DNA from: SIG77 sp045589595
GTDB taxonomy: Bacteria > Verrucomicrobiota > Lentisphaeria > Victivallales > UBA1829
DNA: 64,000 nucleotides
Assembly: GCA_045589595.1 (NCBI GenBank)
Contig: JAZNPK010000035.1
Coordinates: 1-64,000, forward strand
Reading direction: 5' to 3'
A program made the translations under genes and the position numbers. Below the pieces are notes generated by a model, which was not told the DNA's origin, searched no databases, and saw only the letters and a list, made by a program, of their open reading frames with translations. This document shows, piece after piece, positions 6,123 through 14,056 of this stretch; position 1 is the first letter of the stretch, and each line of letters starts with the position of its first letter.

Positions 6123-6551
6123 ATGTATAAAAATATCAAAAGTGAACTTCTCAGGCGAGAGATTTCATTCCGTTTTGAAGACGATGCATTTCATTTTCAG
6201 CATCCGAAGTTTCCGGAGTTGCTCGACTGCATCATCACAGAAGAGGACGGTCAAATGCGTTTTATTGCCGACTATGAACTGCTGACTTATGCAGAGATGG
6301 ATGGTGATAAACTTTGCTCACTAATCAATAAAATCAACTATGACAATGACTTTGGAAATCTGGAAACTGACGGCAACGGTTTGATCGTTTTCAAACTCAA
6401 TACCTTTCTGCCCGACAGTCTCAGTGGTGCAAAAGATACTTTCTGCAATGCACTGGAGTTCTTTTTGAAAAAATCTCCGCAGGAGTTCCGCAAACTTGAA
6501 ATTGCAGTCAACAAAATCCGCAACCAGCATAAGGAGGAAAAATCATGCTGA
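6123..6551 (+). CDS. YbjN/CesT-like small protein (tentative)
   Basis: 142 aa; ATG with AGAAGGATACAAAT upstream. The alternating strand pattern and the segment around DGQMRFIADYELLTY, then LCSLINKINYDNDFGN, recall YbjN-type or secretion-chaperone-like folds that bind a partner protein. This is a fold-level impression only. Its stop overlaps the start of the next gene, so the three genes 6123-7544 form one operon. Confidence 0.5.
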   Translation: MYKNIKSELLRREISFRFEDDAFHFQHPKFPELLDCIITEEDGQMRFIADYELLTYAEMDGDKLCSLINKINYDNDFGNLETDGNGLIVFKLNTFLPDSLSGAKDTFCNALEFFLKKSPQEFRKLEIAVNKIRNQHKEEKSC

Positions 6552-6943
6552 CAACTGTAACTGATCCTCTGACAAGTAAAATTATTGAATTGGAGTATTT
6601 GCACCACTATTGTATGCAGTTGCTGGAAATTGCAGAAGTTTTGAACGAAGAATTGCAGCTGGTCGCCAATGATGAAAAAACGCAAGCGCGACTCGGCAAT
6701 GCAGGTAAAGAACGGGTAAGAAGAGATTTCAAAACGCTCTTTATGGAACAGCAGAAACTTCACCGTAAGCTTGAAATCTTTATAAGGAGCAATAACCTTG
6801 ATGTAACTCTTGAAGAATTGCCCTCGGGATTTTCATCTGATGGTTTCAAAAAAACATTTGCACTGGATGGTCCATACAATATGGCGATCACCGATTTATT
6901 TGTAGCTATCTGCAAGGGGGGTTCTCATGAAGAAGAAAAGTGA
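6545..6943 (+). CDS. Hypothetical helical protein (132 aa)
   Basis: Overlaps the previous stop by 7 bases, with AAGGAGG upstream inside the preceding gene. Largely helical with long runs of Glu, Leu and Lys, and a predicted coiled segment at ~10-50 and ~70-100. No motif recognised. Middle gene of the 6123-7544 operon, ending within the start of the next gene. Confidence 0.6.
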   Translation: MLTTVTDPLTSKIIELEYLHHYCMQLLEIAEVLNEELQLVANDEKTQARLGNAGKERVRRDFKTLFMEQQKLHRKLEIFIRSNNLDVTLEELPSGFSSDGFKKTFALDGPYNMAITDLFVAICKGGSHEEEK

Positions 6944-7544
6944 ATACTGGAACTGGATGGTGAGCAATCTGCCAGTGTTTGCACCGATGCCCGCCGTTGG
7001 GGTGAAGTGGGAGTTTCTCGGACATCGTGAGTGGGGATTTTCCATTGACAATCAGGTGATCGTTTACCGTGACGGAGCGATGACCTGGCAGATGCTGGAA
7101 AAATGCCGCAATATATCCATATTGAGCATTGACGAAAATCCCAGAGGTTTTGCGGACATCGTTCCCAAACTCAAACAATGCCGGGACGAGGCAAGAACGT
7201 TTGAAATGACGTGGGACTTCCTCAAATACCTGTTCGATATTCCGGAAGAGGAGATGCCGTATTTTCCAGCTTTGTTGGAAAAGCGTTATGGAGAAGTTTC
7301 CTGGCACCCTTACGCCCCGGGTTTGAATCCGGCGTATGAGGATATTTTTACCGATGTTCCCATACAGTTGAGCCCTCTTTCGCGCGGACTTGATATGCCT
7401 TCCCGGACAGAAGTGCATCATCTGCAATGCGATTGCGGCAACGCTCAAACAGTATTTCAGCAGCTTCACCGCTGGGAATATGCTTCATTGCTCCCCGAAG
7501 TGATATGCCGTTGCGGTAAAGCTATGAAAAAAGCAAACAACTAA
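6927..7544 (+). CDS. Hypothetical protein with C-terminal Cys pairs (205 aa)
   Basis: ATG overlaps the preceding gene by 17 bases; ribosome site GGGGGG-TTCTC is atypical but the coupling supports the start. Rich in Trp in the first third. The C-terminus has CDCGNA and CRCGKAM, two paired-Cys knuckles about 35 residues apart that could bind zinc. No family recognised. Confidence 0.6.
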   Translation: MKKKSEYWNWMVSNLPVFAPMPAVGVKWEFLGHREWGFSIDNQVIVYRDGAMTWQMLEKCRNISILSIDENPRGFADIVPKLKQCRDEARTFEMTWDFLKYLFDIPEEEMPYFPALLEKRYGEVSWHPYAPGLNPAYEDIFTDVPIQLSPLSRGLDMPSRTEVHHLQCDCGNAQTVFQQLHRWEYASLLPEVICRCGKAMKKANN

Positions 7545-7561
7545 CTTGTAACCCCCTCTCC

Positions 7562-7590
7562 GCCGGAGTATAATAAACAAAAACTCCGGC
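7562..7590 (+). terminator. Hairpin after the 6123-7544 operon
   Basis: GCCGGAGT / ACTCCGGC, eight-base stem. The loop contains TATAATAAAC, so it could also overlap a promoter for the gene at 7635. Confidence 0.4.
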
Positions 7591-7634
7591 AAAAAGATGA
7601 TTTTTTATAAACAAGAAAGTAGAAAGGAAAAAGT

Positions 7635-7853
7635 ATGCAATGTTTTAAGGTCTTTTGGACAGTGCCTGATGTAATTGAAGAAATAGATCAGGTAGATAAG
7701 GATATCAATGAGCCTATTGCAGAAATGTTGAAAGAAGGATGTCGGATTGTGAATGTACAAAGCAATATTTCCAACCCTGTAGGTACGACCAAATATAGTA
7801 ATGAGTATCCGCCTTATCTTGCGGTTTCTGTACTTTTTGAAAATGACAAATGA
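7635..7853 (+). CDS. Small hypothetical protein (72 aa)
   Basis: ATG after GAAAGTAGAAAGGAAAAAGT. Acidic, with the central CRIVNVQSNISNPVGTTKYS. The ending SVLFEND suggests a beta-alpha-beta fold, but no family is recognised. Followed by a strong bidirectional terminator. Confidence 0.5.
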   Translation: MQCFKVFWTVPDVIEEIDQVDKDINEPIAEMLKEGCRIVNVQSNISNPVGTTKYSNEYPPYLAVSVLFENDK

Positions 7854-7881
7854 TTTTTTTTTAAGTCATTATAATTTGCAC

Positions 7882-7910
7882 AAAAAATCCCCTTTCGATG
7901 GGGATTTTTT
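7882..7910. terminator. Bidirectional intrinsic terminator
   Basis: AAAAAATCCCC / GGGGATTTTTT around a seven-base loop, between convergent genes (7635+ and 7953-). Confidence 0.9.
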
Positions 7911-7952
7911 ACTTGCTGATGCTATTATGGAATTTTTCTGCAAAGATTGCAA

Positions 7953-8360
7953 TTATTTTTTTCTCCATTTGTCTCTGAGTTCTTCAATACGCTTTTCAAT
8001 AAAGCCCGTCATCCGTAGATTGTAATCAGTTGGTTCCAGAGAACCGCCTTTATATTGGCTGGGCTTTTTTGCTTCGGCATCGGCTTGTTTTTCCCATGCT
8101 TCGCAATCGGCTATGAATGATTTTTCTATTTTGTCATAATTGGGCTGGTTCCAAATGCGGAACTCTATAAGGTACTTTTCCATATTCGCCAGTTGAAGCA
8201 TATATTGACTCAAAATGGTCATTTCGCTTTGAGTCATAGCATCATTTGTTAAATAATGCTCCAGACGCCCTCTGGTCAAAAGTAACTCATCTTCAGGCAG
8301 ACGGGTTGCACATCCGGTTACGGTCAGCAAGATCAGAACACTGAATATGATCTGTTTCAT
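7953..8360 (-). CDS. Lipoprotein, last gene of the kinase/VWA/PP2C operon
   Basis: 135 aa. A lipoprotein signal (MKQIIFSVLILLTVTGC) places the lipidated Cys at residue 17. The mature part is helical and charged, ending in LRDKWRKK. Its start has an AGGAGAAAAC ribosome site and overlaps the end of the PP2C gene by 68 bases in another frame, an unusually long overlap. It may be the envelope partner of the cytoplasmic signalling proteins upstream. Confidence 0.75.
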   Translation of the reverse strand: MKQIIFSVLILLTVTGCATRLPEDELLLTRGRLEHYLTNDAMTQSEMTILSQYMLQLANMEKYLIEFRIWNQPNYDKIEKSFIADCEAWEKQADAEAKKPSQYKGGSLEPTDYNLRMTGFIEKRIEELRDKWRKK

Positions 8361-9126
8361 TGTTTTCTCCTATCGTTAAAATTGCTAAACTTCGGTCATC
8401 ATTGCCCCGGGGATCGCGGCTCCAACGGGAACCTGTGAGGTAATCCAAAATATCCTGACGGCGCAACAAGTCACTTTTCAAATCGTCGAACATTTTATTA
8501 AAAATCGGTCCCGGAATCATGCTTGGCAGTTGAAACATCAAATATTCCGGTCCGTCGCTGGTTATGGCAATACCATCAATATCGCAACTGGCAATCATGC
8601 GGCGGTGATACTCTTTTTTGCTTTCATCTCCGTACCGAAGGAAAGTTGTCTGATTGTCGAATTCTCCTTTATCGGGTTCAAACACGGTGAAGCATTCTCC
8701 ATTTTCCCGGACGGTGATTGCTCCGTCACCCACTTGAAAAAATCCGCACCGTTCCTTTCCCCACACCGCAAAGGCTATGGTGAAGTCAAACTCTTTTTCC
8801 GGCAAATCAAATTTTTCTGCAAGCTCAATTTTCTTTTGGCAGACAGTGCGGATCATCAATTTGCAGAAACGGTTCCAGCGGTTGTCGTTCCACTTTTCAC
8901 CGTCAAGAACGGCGGCAAGGAGATCTTCCATTACCGCACATTGACTGCGGAACGCTTCCACCGCCGCTTTCGCTCCATAATGGGAGTGACTGGCACTGCC
9001 CCTGCCGTCACAGACGATGAGGCAGGGGCGAAAATCACACCAAACGCCGCAAGCATCCTGGCAGGGGCGTTCGGTGCGGATGTGTCCGTTGCCGGGAATG
9101 GAAACTGCGTGATACGCAAATTTCAT
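8293..9126 (-). CDS. PP2C-type Ser/Thr phosphatase
   Basis: 277 aa. Metal-binding motifs of the PP2C fold are present: CQDACGVW near residue 23, VCDGRGSASHSHYGAKAA near 38-55, GDGAITV, and ITSDGPEY, NDDRSLAIL near the end. Small PP2C enzymes like this remove phosphate from Ser/Thr. The start codon overlaps the VWA stop (ATGA). Together with the VWA protein and the kinase it forms the trio known as the TerY-P triad in tellurium-resistance-type islands. Confidence 0.85.
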   Translation of the reverse strand: MKFAYHAVSIPGNGHIRTERPCQDACGVWCDFRPCLIVCDGRGSASHSHYGAKAAVEAFRSQCAVMEDLLAAVLDGEKWNDNRWNRFCKLMIRTVCQKKIELAEKFDLPEKEFDFTIAFAVWGKERCGFFQVGDGAITVRENGECFTVFEPDKGEFDNQTTFLRYGDESKKEYHRRMIASCDIDGIAITSDGPEYLMFQLPSMIPGPIFNKMFDDLKSDLLRRQDILDYLTGSRWSRDPRGNDDRSLAILTIGENNETDHIQCSDLADRNRMCNPSA

Positions 9127-9842
9127 TCACACTCCTCCTCTTCCGCGGGAGCAGGAATTCCGGCAAGGTCAGCCCAGCTGGTCACATTGCCCAGACGGAC
9201 ATTATCCTGTTCGGCAACGGAACTGGCAGAAACGCTTTTGAGTGAATCGGTGAGCCACTTGAAAAACTCCTTGAAACACAAGCCTTTGAGTTTTACCGGT
9301 CCGGGACGCTCCGGCAAGATCTTCCGCAAAGTATCAAAATCAGCCTCTTCACCGATGCCGATACCGATATACTGCAGTTTCCCCTCATCACCGTGGCGTT
9401 TCATTGAAGCGGCGGCACTTTCGTAGTCATCGTTAGGACAGCCATCGGTCATCAAAACGATCCACGGTTTGTAACTGGCGATCCCCTTTTGTTTATACAG
9501 ACGGCGGCGGGCTTTGAGTTCAGAATCAGCCAGTTTCAAGGCTTCACCGAGAGGAGTACAGCCATTAGCTTCCAGTGCGGGCGGCATATCAGCAATGTCG
9601 CACACCGGAGCAAAGGCAGAGGCGATTTCGGCATCTCCGCCAAAGGTGATGATCTCCAATTCCACACTCATACTGGCGGTTTCATCATCGCTTGTTTCTT
9701 TGAGGAACTGATCCAGACCGGACTGCAGTTCCCGGAGGGGCTGACCTGACATACTGCCGGAGGTATCCAGCAGCAAAATCACCGGACAGCGGGGGGCGGG
9801 ATTGGTCACATCGAGGTTGTTGCTTTCTGCGTAGTCATTCAT
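9123..9842 (-). CDS. VWA (von Willebrand A) domain protein, TerY-like
   Basis: 239 aa from the ATG at 9842 (AAGGAG nine bases upstream). A MIDAS metal site is intact: DTSGSMSG with D26, S28, S30, then the later T and D (GCTPLGEA, LMTDGCPND). TerY-type VWA proteins pair with a PP2C phosphatase and a kinase, as here. Starts and stops of neighbours overlap by four bases on both sides. Confidence 0.88.
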   Translation of the reverse strand: MNDYAESNNLDVTNPAPRCPVILLLDTSGSMSGQPLRELQSGLDQFLKETSDDETASMSVELEIITFGGDAEIASAFAPVCDIADMPPALEANGCTPLGEALKLADSELKARRRLYKQKGIASYKPWIVLMTDGCPNDDYESAAASMKRHGDEGKLQYIGIGIGEEADFDTLRKILPERPGPVKLKGLCFKEFFKWLTDSLKSVSASSVAEQDNVRLGNVTSWADLAGIPAPAEEEECE

Positions 9843-10951
9843 TTGCTTTTTCTCCTTGCATTTTCCGGGCAAATTGCCCGTTGGTTTTTGTTGGTGCTTT
9901 TACGCATGATTTCTATAAATTTTTCCAATTCAGCTTTCAAATCTCCGATCAATGGTCGTTTCATCGGATCTTTGTAGCCATCGACAAACATTTTTATAAA
10001 ATATTCTTTCAAACTTTCCGGCAGCCAACTGACTGACTTATACCATCCCACCGGCAGACGGACACCGGATGTTTTATTGAGCGGACATTTGCCGGATTTC
10101 AGATTTTCCACGGGATCACTGCCACCGCATTGGGCGTAAGGATGCAAGCCTGACATCAAGATCATAAAAGTAACCACAGCAAGACTGAACCGCACCTGTT
10201 CCGGCGTGCGTTCACAGTTGAAGAGTTCCGGCTTGAAAAGCAATTCAGGAGCAGTATATTCCGGCGTAAAAGTGCGGGTAAGAAAGGTGTTCTGTTTATC
10301 CCCCGCACCGGGAATTTGAAAGCTGTCGCAGTCGATCAAGGTTACTTTCCCCTGTTTATCAATAAGGAAATTGTCAGGGTTGAAGTCATTGACCAACACC
10401 CGATGTCGTGCAAGCATCTGAACTGCATTGACCAGATTGAGAGCAACTTTTGTCACCTGTAGCCGATCCCATCCCGGGAAAAACCTCTTCACCTGACACG
10501 GTGCATACAATGCACGCAACGTTCTGCCGTTGGCTCGCGGCATGACAAAACCGATCACCTTTCTGTTGACATCAAAGACGGGCATCTGGGGCCACGCTAA
10601 AAAATCGGCTTTGCGGCACTCTTCCAAAGCAAGCATGGCATCGAGCCTGTCGCAAAATGCGGATTGCTTGCGGGAATGCTTCAGCGTTTCATCCTTGCAT
10701 ACCTTTATAAGGTAATGGGGATTGATACCAAGTTTATAGACAAAACCTTCTCCTCCGTGAGCAAGAATATCTGATTTTTTCAGACTCAAGGGCTTTCCTG
10801 CCGGATCGTAAACGATTCTGCTCCGCTCGCCGGATGGTACCGCAAGAGTAAGCCAGTGGCTCCCCGTTTGAACTTTTCCGACTTTACGGGGAGTAACATT
10901 TCTGACAGGCTTTTGCTGTGTTGCCAAATATTTCAGGAGATTATTCAGCAT
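9839..10951 (-). CDS. Divergent Ser/Thr protein kinase (TerY-P triad kinase)
   Basis: 370 aa from the ATG at 10951 (GGAAG upstream; overlaps the previous stop as ATGCTGAATAA). A kinase fold is indicated by GGEGFVYKLG in the Gly-rich loop, LIKVCK as the lysine strand, LVNDFNPDNFLID as a diverged catalytic loop in place of HRDxxxxN, and TLIDCDSFQ for the DFG segment. Lobe features and EYTAPELL of the activation region follow. Likely partner of the VWA and PP2C proteins. Confidence 0.82.
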   Translation of the reverse strand: MLNNLLKYLATQQKPVRNVTPRKVGKVQTGSHWLTLAVPSGERSRIVYDPAGKPLSLKKSDILAHGGEGFVYKLGINPHYLIKVCKDETLKHSRKQSAFCDRLDAMLALEECRKADFLAWPQMPVFDVNRKVIGFVMPRANGRTLRALYAPCQVKRFFPGWDRLQVTKVALNLVNAVQMLARHRVLVNDFNPDNFLIDKQGKVTLIDCDSFQIPGAGDKQNTFLTRTFTPEYTAPELLFKPELFNCERTPEQVRFSLAVVTFMILMSGLHPYAQCGGSDPVENLKSGKCPLNKTSGVRLPVGWYKSVSWLPESLKEYFIKMFVDGYKDPMKRPLIGDLKAELEKFIEIMRKSTNKNQRAICPENARRKSK

Positions 10952-11453
10952 CAGTATCTTCCGCAGCTTCTGCTTCTTCCGGAATATCATAGTTGAGCCA
11001 TTCAAAAGAGCCGAAGCGTTCTTCCACTGCCTCATCAACTTTGACCGCCCCATCCACCGCCAGACATTTCAAAACAAAGACTTTGGTAGAAGGAAAAGTT
11101 TCTTCCTCAACCGCCATCCGTGCGGCATAGTCCACTTCATGACAGCCCACAGCAATGCGTTTCTGTGTGGCAACTTTAAGTTTTGCCGCATCGTGAAGAT
11201 CAAGGAAAGCTTGCAGCTCCATATAGTCAGGTTCGCCCTCTTGATTCAGAGAGATGATATGTGTTCCGGTCAATATGCCGTAATATTTCTTACCTTCACT
11301 TTTGCAGTAAGCAATGCCGCCGGGACGCAGATATTTTACGGTAACAGTATCATGCAGGTCCTCTTTCAGTTCGCGCCACGCTGTTTCAATATCGGAAACC
11401 AGTTGTCTGGTGGCATCGCTCAAAGTATCGAGAAATTCATCAAATCCGTTCAT
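10941..11453 (-). CDS. Hypothetical protein of the triad operon (170 aa)
   Basis: ATG after AAAAGGAGTTAAAA. An N-terminal helical region is followed by KYLRPGGIAYCKSEGKKYYGILTG, which recalls the start of LRAT/NlpC-like folds but lacks a clear catalytic His/Cys set. The acidic tail ends in AEAAEDTDAE. Second gene of the operon 11874-7953; overlaps the kinase start. Confidence 0.6.
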   Translation of the reverse strand: MNGFDEFLDTLSDATRQLVSDIETAWRELKEDLHDTVTVKYLRPGGIAYCKSEGKKYYGILTGTHIISLNQEGEPDYMELQAFLDLHDAAKLKVATQKRIAVGCHEVDYAARMAVEEETFPSTKVFVLKCLAVDGAVKVDEAVEERFGSFEWLNYDIPEEAEAAEDTDAE

Positions 11454-11469
11454 TTTTAACTCCTTTTAA

Positions 11470-11874
11470 TTATTTGCAGTATTCCTGAAGTTTCCAGAGT
11501 GCATCCATCAGGGCTGTTTGAAAATCGCCGATTTTTTCGCCGACTTCACAGATATTACTGTTTTGTCCGCCGTTTTCTGTATCCCATAATTCGTTACAGA
11601 TGACAAGTTGCGGAAGAGTTGGTACAATTTCTGCTTTTCCAAGTTTGCCTGCGATTTTACCCAAATCCTCATGGATCGTTTTGACAAAATTCCACAAGAG
11701 TTTCAACTCCTCCACCACTTTGTGTTTGTTGGGAGTCATTTCATCCATTTCTTCCCGCGTAATGCATTTCAGCTGTCTGGATGAAATTTCAAAACAATGT
11801 TTCGTTGCTTCTGCATCTTGGGCAACCAGAGCCCAGAGTTCCTGCTGTAGCACATTTTTTTCTTTTTCAGTCAT
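11470..11874 (-). CDS. Hypothetical helical protein, first gene of the triad operon
   Basis: 134 aa; ATG with AAGGAGGTTTTT upstream. Predicted all-helical, with a Glu/Lys-rich first half and WKLQEYCK at the end. It is the first gene after the minus-strand promoter at 11905-11937 and lies 16 bases before the next gene. No family recognised. Confidence 0.6.
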   Translation of the reverse strand: MTEKEKNVLQQELWALVAQDAEATKHCFEISSRQLKCITREEMDEMTPNKHKVVEELKLLWNFVKTIHEDLGKIAGKLGKAEIVPTLPQLVICNELWDTENGGQNSNICEVGEKIGDFQTALMDALWKLQEYCK

Positions 11875-11904
11875 AAAAACCTCCTTGTTGGTTAGTCTGC
11901 AAAT

Positions 11905-11937
11905 AATATAAACTCAACGGTGTGACATTTTTTGACA
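11905..11937 (-). promoter_or_regulatory. Shared TGACA-type operator/promoter (site B)
   Basis: On the minus strand: TGTCAAAAAATGTCAC, 11 bases, TATATT, feeding the six-gene triad operon. Spacing is identical to sites A, C and D. Confidence 0.75.
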
Positions 11938-11944
11938 TACTTGT

Positions 11945-11972
11945 TTGACATTGATTGAAACTATGGTATATT
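11945..11972 (+). promoter_or_regulatory. Promoter of the WYL regulator
   Basis: TTGACA, 16 bases, TATATT on the plus strand, right beside site B. Transcription would start about 11979, so the regulator is placed to control itself and the divergent operon. Confidence 0.6.
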
Positions 11973-11998
11973 TATAAGGAATGAAAGGAAAACATTTG

Positions 11999-12991
11999 AT
12001 GCCTACCAATAAGAAACAACTTTTTCGGATGGTTAAGATGGTTGCTGACCTGCGGAAAAACTCTTACCCGAATGTCAACACCTGGGTGAAGAAGTTTGAG
12101 GCTCTTGACCGTGATGAAAACTTGAATATCGCCTGCGGAAAACGTACGGTCATGCGCGATTTGGATGCTTTGCGGAAGGATTTTAATGCTCCCATTGAGT
12201 ATTCCAGTGAGAACAATGGTTTTTATCTTACCAATCCTTACTGGGAATTTCAAGTACCGTTTTTTGATGATGAAATGATCATGTCTTCTATGCTTGGGGC
12301 ACAGCTTGCAGGAGAAATTCTGCCCAGTCCCGTCAAAGAACAGATCCGGGATGCGGTGGATAATCAGATTTCCGCAAATAATTCTGAACTTCTGGATCAG
12401 ACCTTTATTGAAACGTTGCTCATCGCTTCCGGAATCAAGACCACCACTTCGCCGGAAGTGTTCGGAACAGTTTTTCAAGCGTGGCGGGAGCGGCGTACAT
12501 TATCGCTTACCTATCAAAAAGGCAGCACCGGAGAAGTCACCCAGCGTAAATTTGAGCCGCACATTGTAGCTTACCACAAAGGCAACTGGTACACTAAAGG
12601 CGTGGATTTGAGTGACGGCAAAGTGATAACCCTTGCCATATTCCGAATCAAAAAAGCCGAGCTTCTGCGCGGAACTTTTGAAATCAGACGGGATATCTTG
12701 CAGGAAACCAAACGCAATGGACTTTTCAATTATCCAAAGATAGAAAATATCAAAGTAAAGTGTTCTGCCGACATCGCCTATTACTTATATGAACAGCGCA
12801 AAGCCAAGAAACTGATCATTGAGCCGCAAAATGACGGTTCGCTTATCGTAACTTTGCCACCGTCCCCTGAACAGGAAGCGATCCGCTGGATTCTCGGTGA
12901 AGGCGGTAATGTGGAAGTCCTTGAACCATTGGATTTGCGGCAGAAAATCCACGATCTGGCTGTTAAAACGGCGGATGTAAATCGCATATGA
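11999..12991 (+). CDS. WYL-domain transcriptional regulator
   Basis: 330 aa from the ATG at 11999 (AAAGGAAAAC upstream; the ATG at 11981 would be leaderless). An N-terminal helix-turn-helix (CGKRTVMRDLDALRKDF) and a central WYL-like domain (LSLTYQKGS, then VAYHKGNWYTKG and IFRIKKAELLRG) are visible, with a C-terminal WCX-like extension. WYL regulators often sense ligands or nucleic acids in phage-defence and DNA-repair loci. Its stop codon is part of operator site C, and operators lie at four promoters nearby, so it is the best candidate regulator for them. Confidence 0.85.
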   Translation: MPTNKKQLFRMVKMVADLRKNSYPNVNTWVKKFEALDRDENLNIACGKRTVMRDLDALRKDFNAPIEYSSENNGFYLTNPYWEFQVPFFDDEMIMSSMLGAQLAGEILPSPVKEQIRDAVDNQISANNSELLDQTFIETLLIASGIKTTTSPEVFGTVFQAWRERRTLSLTYQKGSTGEVTQRKFEPHIVAYHKGNWYTKGVDLSDGKVITLAIFRIKKAELLRGTFEIRRDILQETKRNGLFNYPKIENIKVKCSADIAYYLYEQRKAKKLIIEPQNDGSLIVTLPPSPEQEAIRWILGEGGNVEVLEPLDLRQKIHDLAVKTADVNRI

Positions 12992-13021
12992 CATAAAATG
13001 ACACCTCCATAGAGTTATGTT
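12989..13021 (+). promoter_or_regulatory. Shared TGACA-type operator/promoter (site C)
   Basis: TGACATAAAATGACAC (identical to site A), 11 bases, TATGTT, upstream of the AIM24-like gene. Confidence 0.7.
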
Positions 13022-13071
13022 TATTGTTGTGCAATGAGTGCACACGCCAAATCAACTTTATGGAGGTCAAA

Positions 13072-13908
13072 ATGGCATTTTTAGACAACTTGAAAGAAAA
13101 GGCAGCACAAGCAGTTGATGCTGCGAAACAAACCGCCCAGAATGTTAATGCCGCCCGGGAAGAAAAGAAAGAAGCCCAGGAACTGCAGAATCAGCAACGC
13201 ATCGAAAAAGCATTGTCCGATGCCGCTCGAAACGCACTAACCTTTGAAATCGTCAAAAAAGAAGATATGCAATTTGTTCATATCAAACTGGATGACAGTG
13301 CTGTGCAAACAGAAGCCGGTGCAATGTATTATTACAAAGGTGATATTACAATGGATTCATCCTCCGGTCCGGGCTTGGGAGCAGCACTCTTTTCCGGAGA
13401 GTCTTTCCGGCGTCCCATCTATTCAGGAACGGGGAATCTTGTTTTGGAGCCTTCTTACGGTGAATATACCATTTTCGATGTCGGAAATCAGGAATGGCTC
13501 ATCAATTATGGCAGATACTATGCTTCTGAACTGAGTGTTGTTCTCGGCATCCGCAAAAACAATATTGGCGCAGGTATTCTTTCCGGACATGGACTTTATC
13601 AAACCACGGTATCAGGGCAAGGCAAGGTTATTTTAGAATCAGACGGATCATTGGAAAAAATAGAACTCAACAACGAAAAATTGGTAGTTGATGGCAACTT
13701 TGCGATTATTTGGTCTGCCTCATTGGAATTCAAGGTTGAAAAAGCTACCAAAGGACTTCTGGCTTCTGCATTATCCGGAGAAGGTTTGGTGAACACCTAT
13801 TCAGGAACAGGTGTTGTATATCTCTGCCCTGCGGCAAATAAACTGAAATATCTGACAAATAAGATCAGTAATGGTTTTGAAAGTGTACTGGAAAAAGTAA
13901 AGAAATAA
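13072..13908 (+). CDS. AIM24-family protein
   Basis: 278 aa from the ATG at 13072 (ATGGAGGTCAAA upstream). An amphipathic N-terminal helix of ~40 residues (FLDNLKEKAAQAVDAAKQ) leads into the beta-sandwich domain of the AIM24/TIGR00266 family: AMYYYKGDI, GPGLGAALFSGES, GTGNLVLEP, then the repeated SGHGLYQTTVSGQGKV and SGEGLVNTYSGTGVVYL. Members often sit in stress islands next to Ter-like genes. Preceded by site C, so likely in the WYL regulon. Confidence 0.85.
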   Translation: MAFLDNLKEKAAQAVDAAKQTAQNVNAAREEKKEAQELQNQQRIEKALSDAARNALTFEIVKKEDMQFVHIKLDDSAVQTEAGAMYYYKGDITMDSSSGPGLGAALFSGESFRRPIYSGTGNLVLEPSYGEYTIFDVGNQEWLINYGRYYASELSVVLGIRKNNIGAGILSGHGLYQTTVSGQGKVILESDGSLEKIELNNEKLVVDGNFAIIWSASLEFKVEKATKGLLASALSGEGLVNTYSGTGVVYLCPAANKLKYLTNKISNGFESVLEKVKK

Positions 13909-13923
13909 CTTGACTTTTGCCGT

Positions 13924-13963
13924 AAACCGGGAAGAATGCCACGAGCATCTCCCGGTTTTTTTT
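13924..13963 (+). terminator. Intrinsic terminator after the AIM24-like gene
   Basis: AAACCGGGA / TCCCGGTTT followed by a nine-base T run. Confidence 0.85.
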
Positions 13964-13993
13964 TGACTATTTTTTGTCAATGCCATATAGAGA

Positions 13994-14026
13994 TGACAAA
14001 AAATGTCACACATTATAAAGTATATT
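13994..14026 (+). promoter_or_regulatory. Shared TGACA-type operator/promoter (site D)
   Basis: TGACAAAAAATGTCAC, 11 bases, TATATT. The half-sites here form an inverted rather than a direct repeat. It feeds the three-gene run 14057-16996. Confidence 0.75.
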
Positions 14027-14056
14027 TATTGCAAACAAACAAATTGGAGATATATT

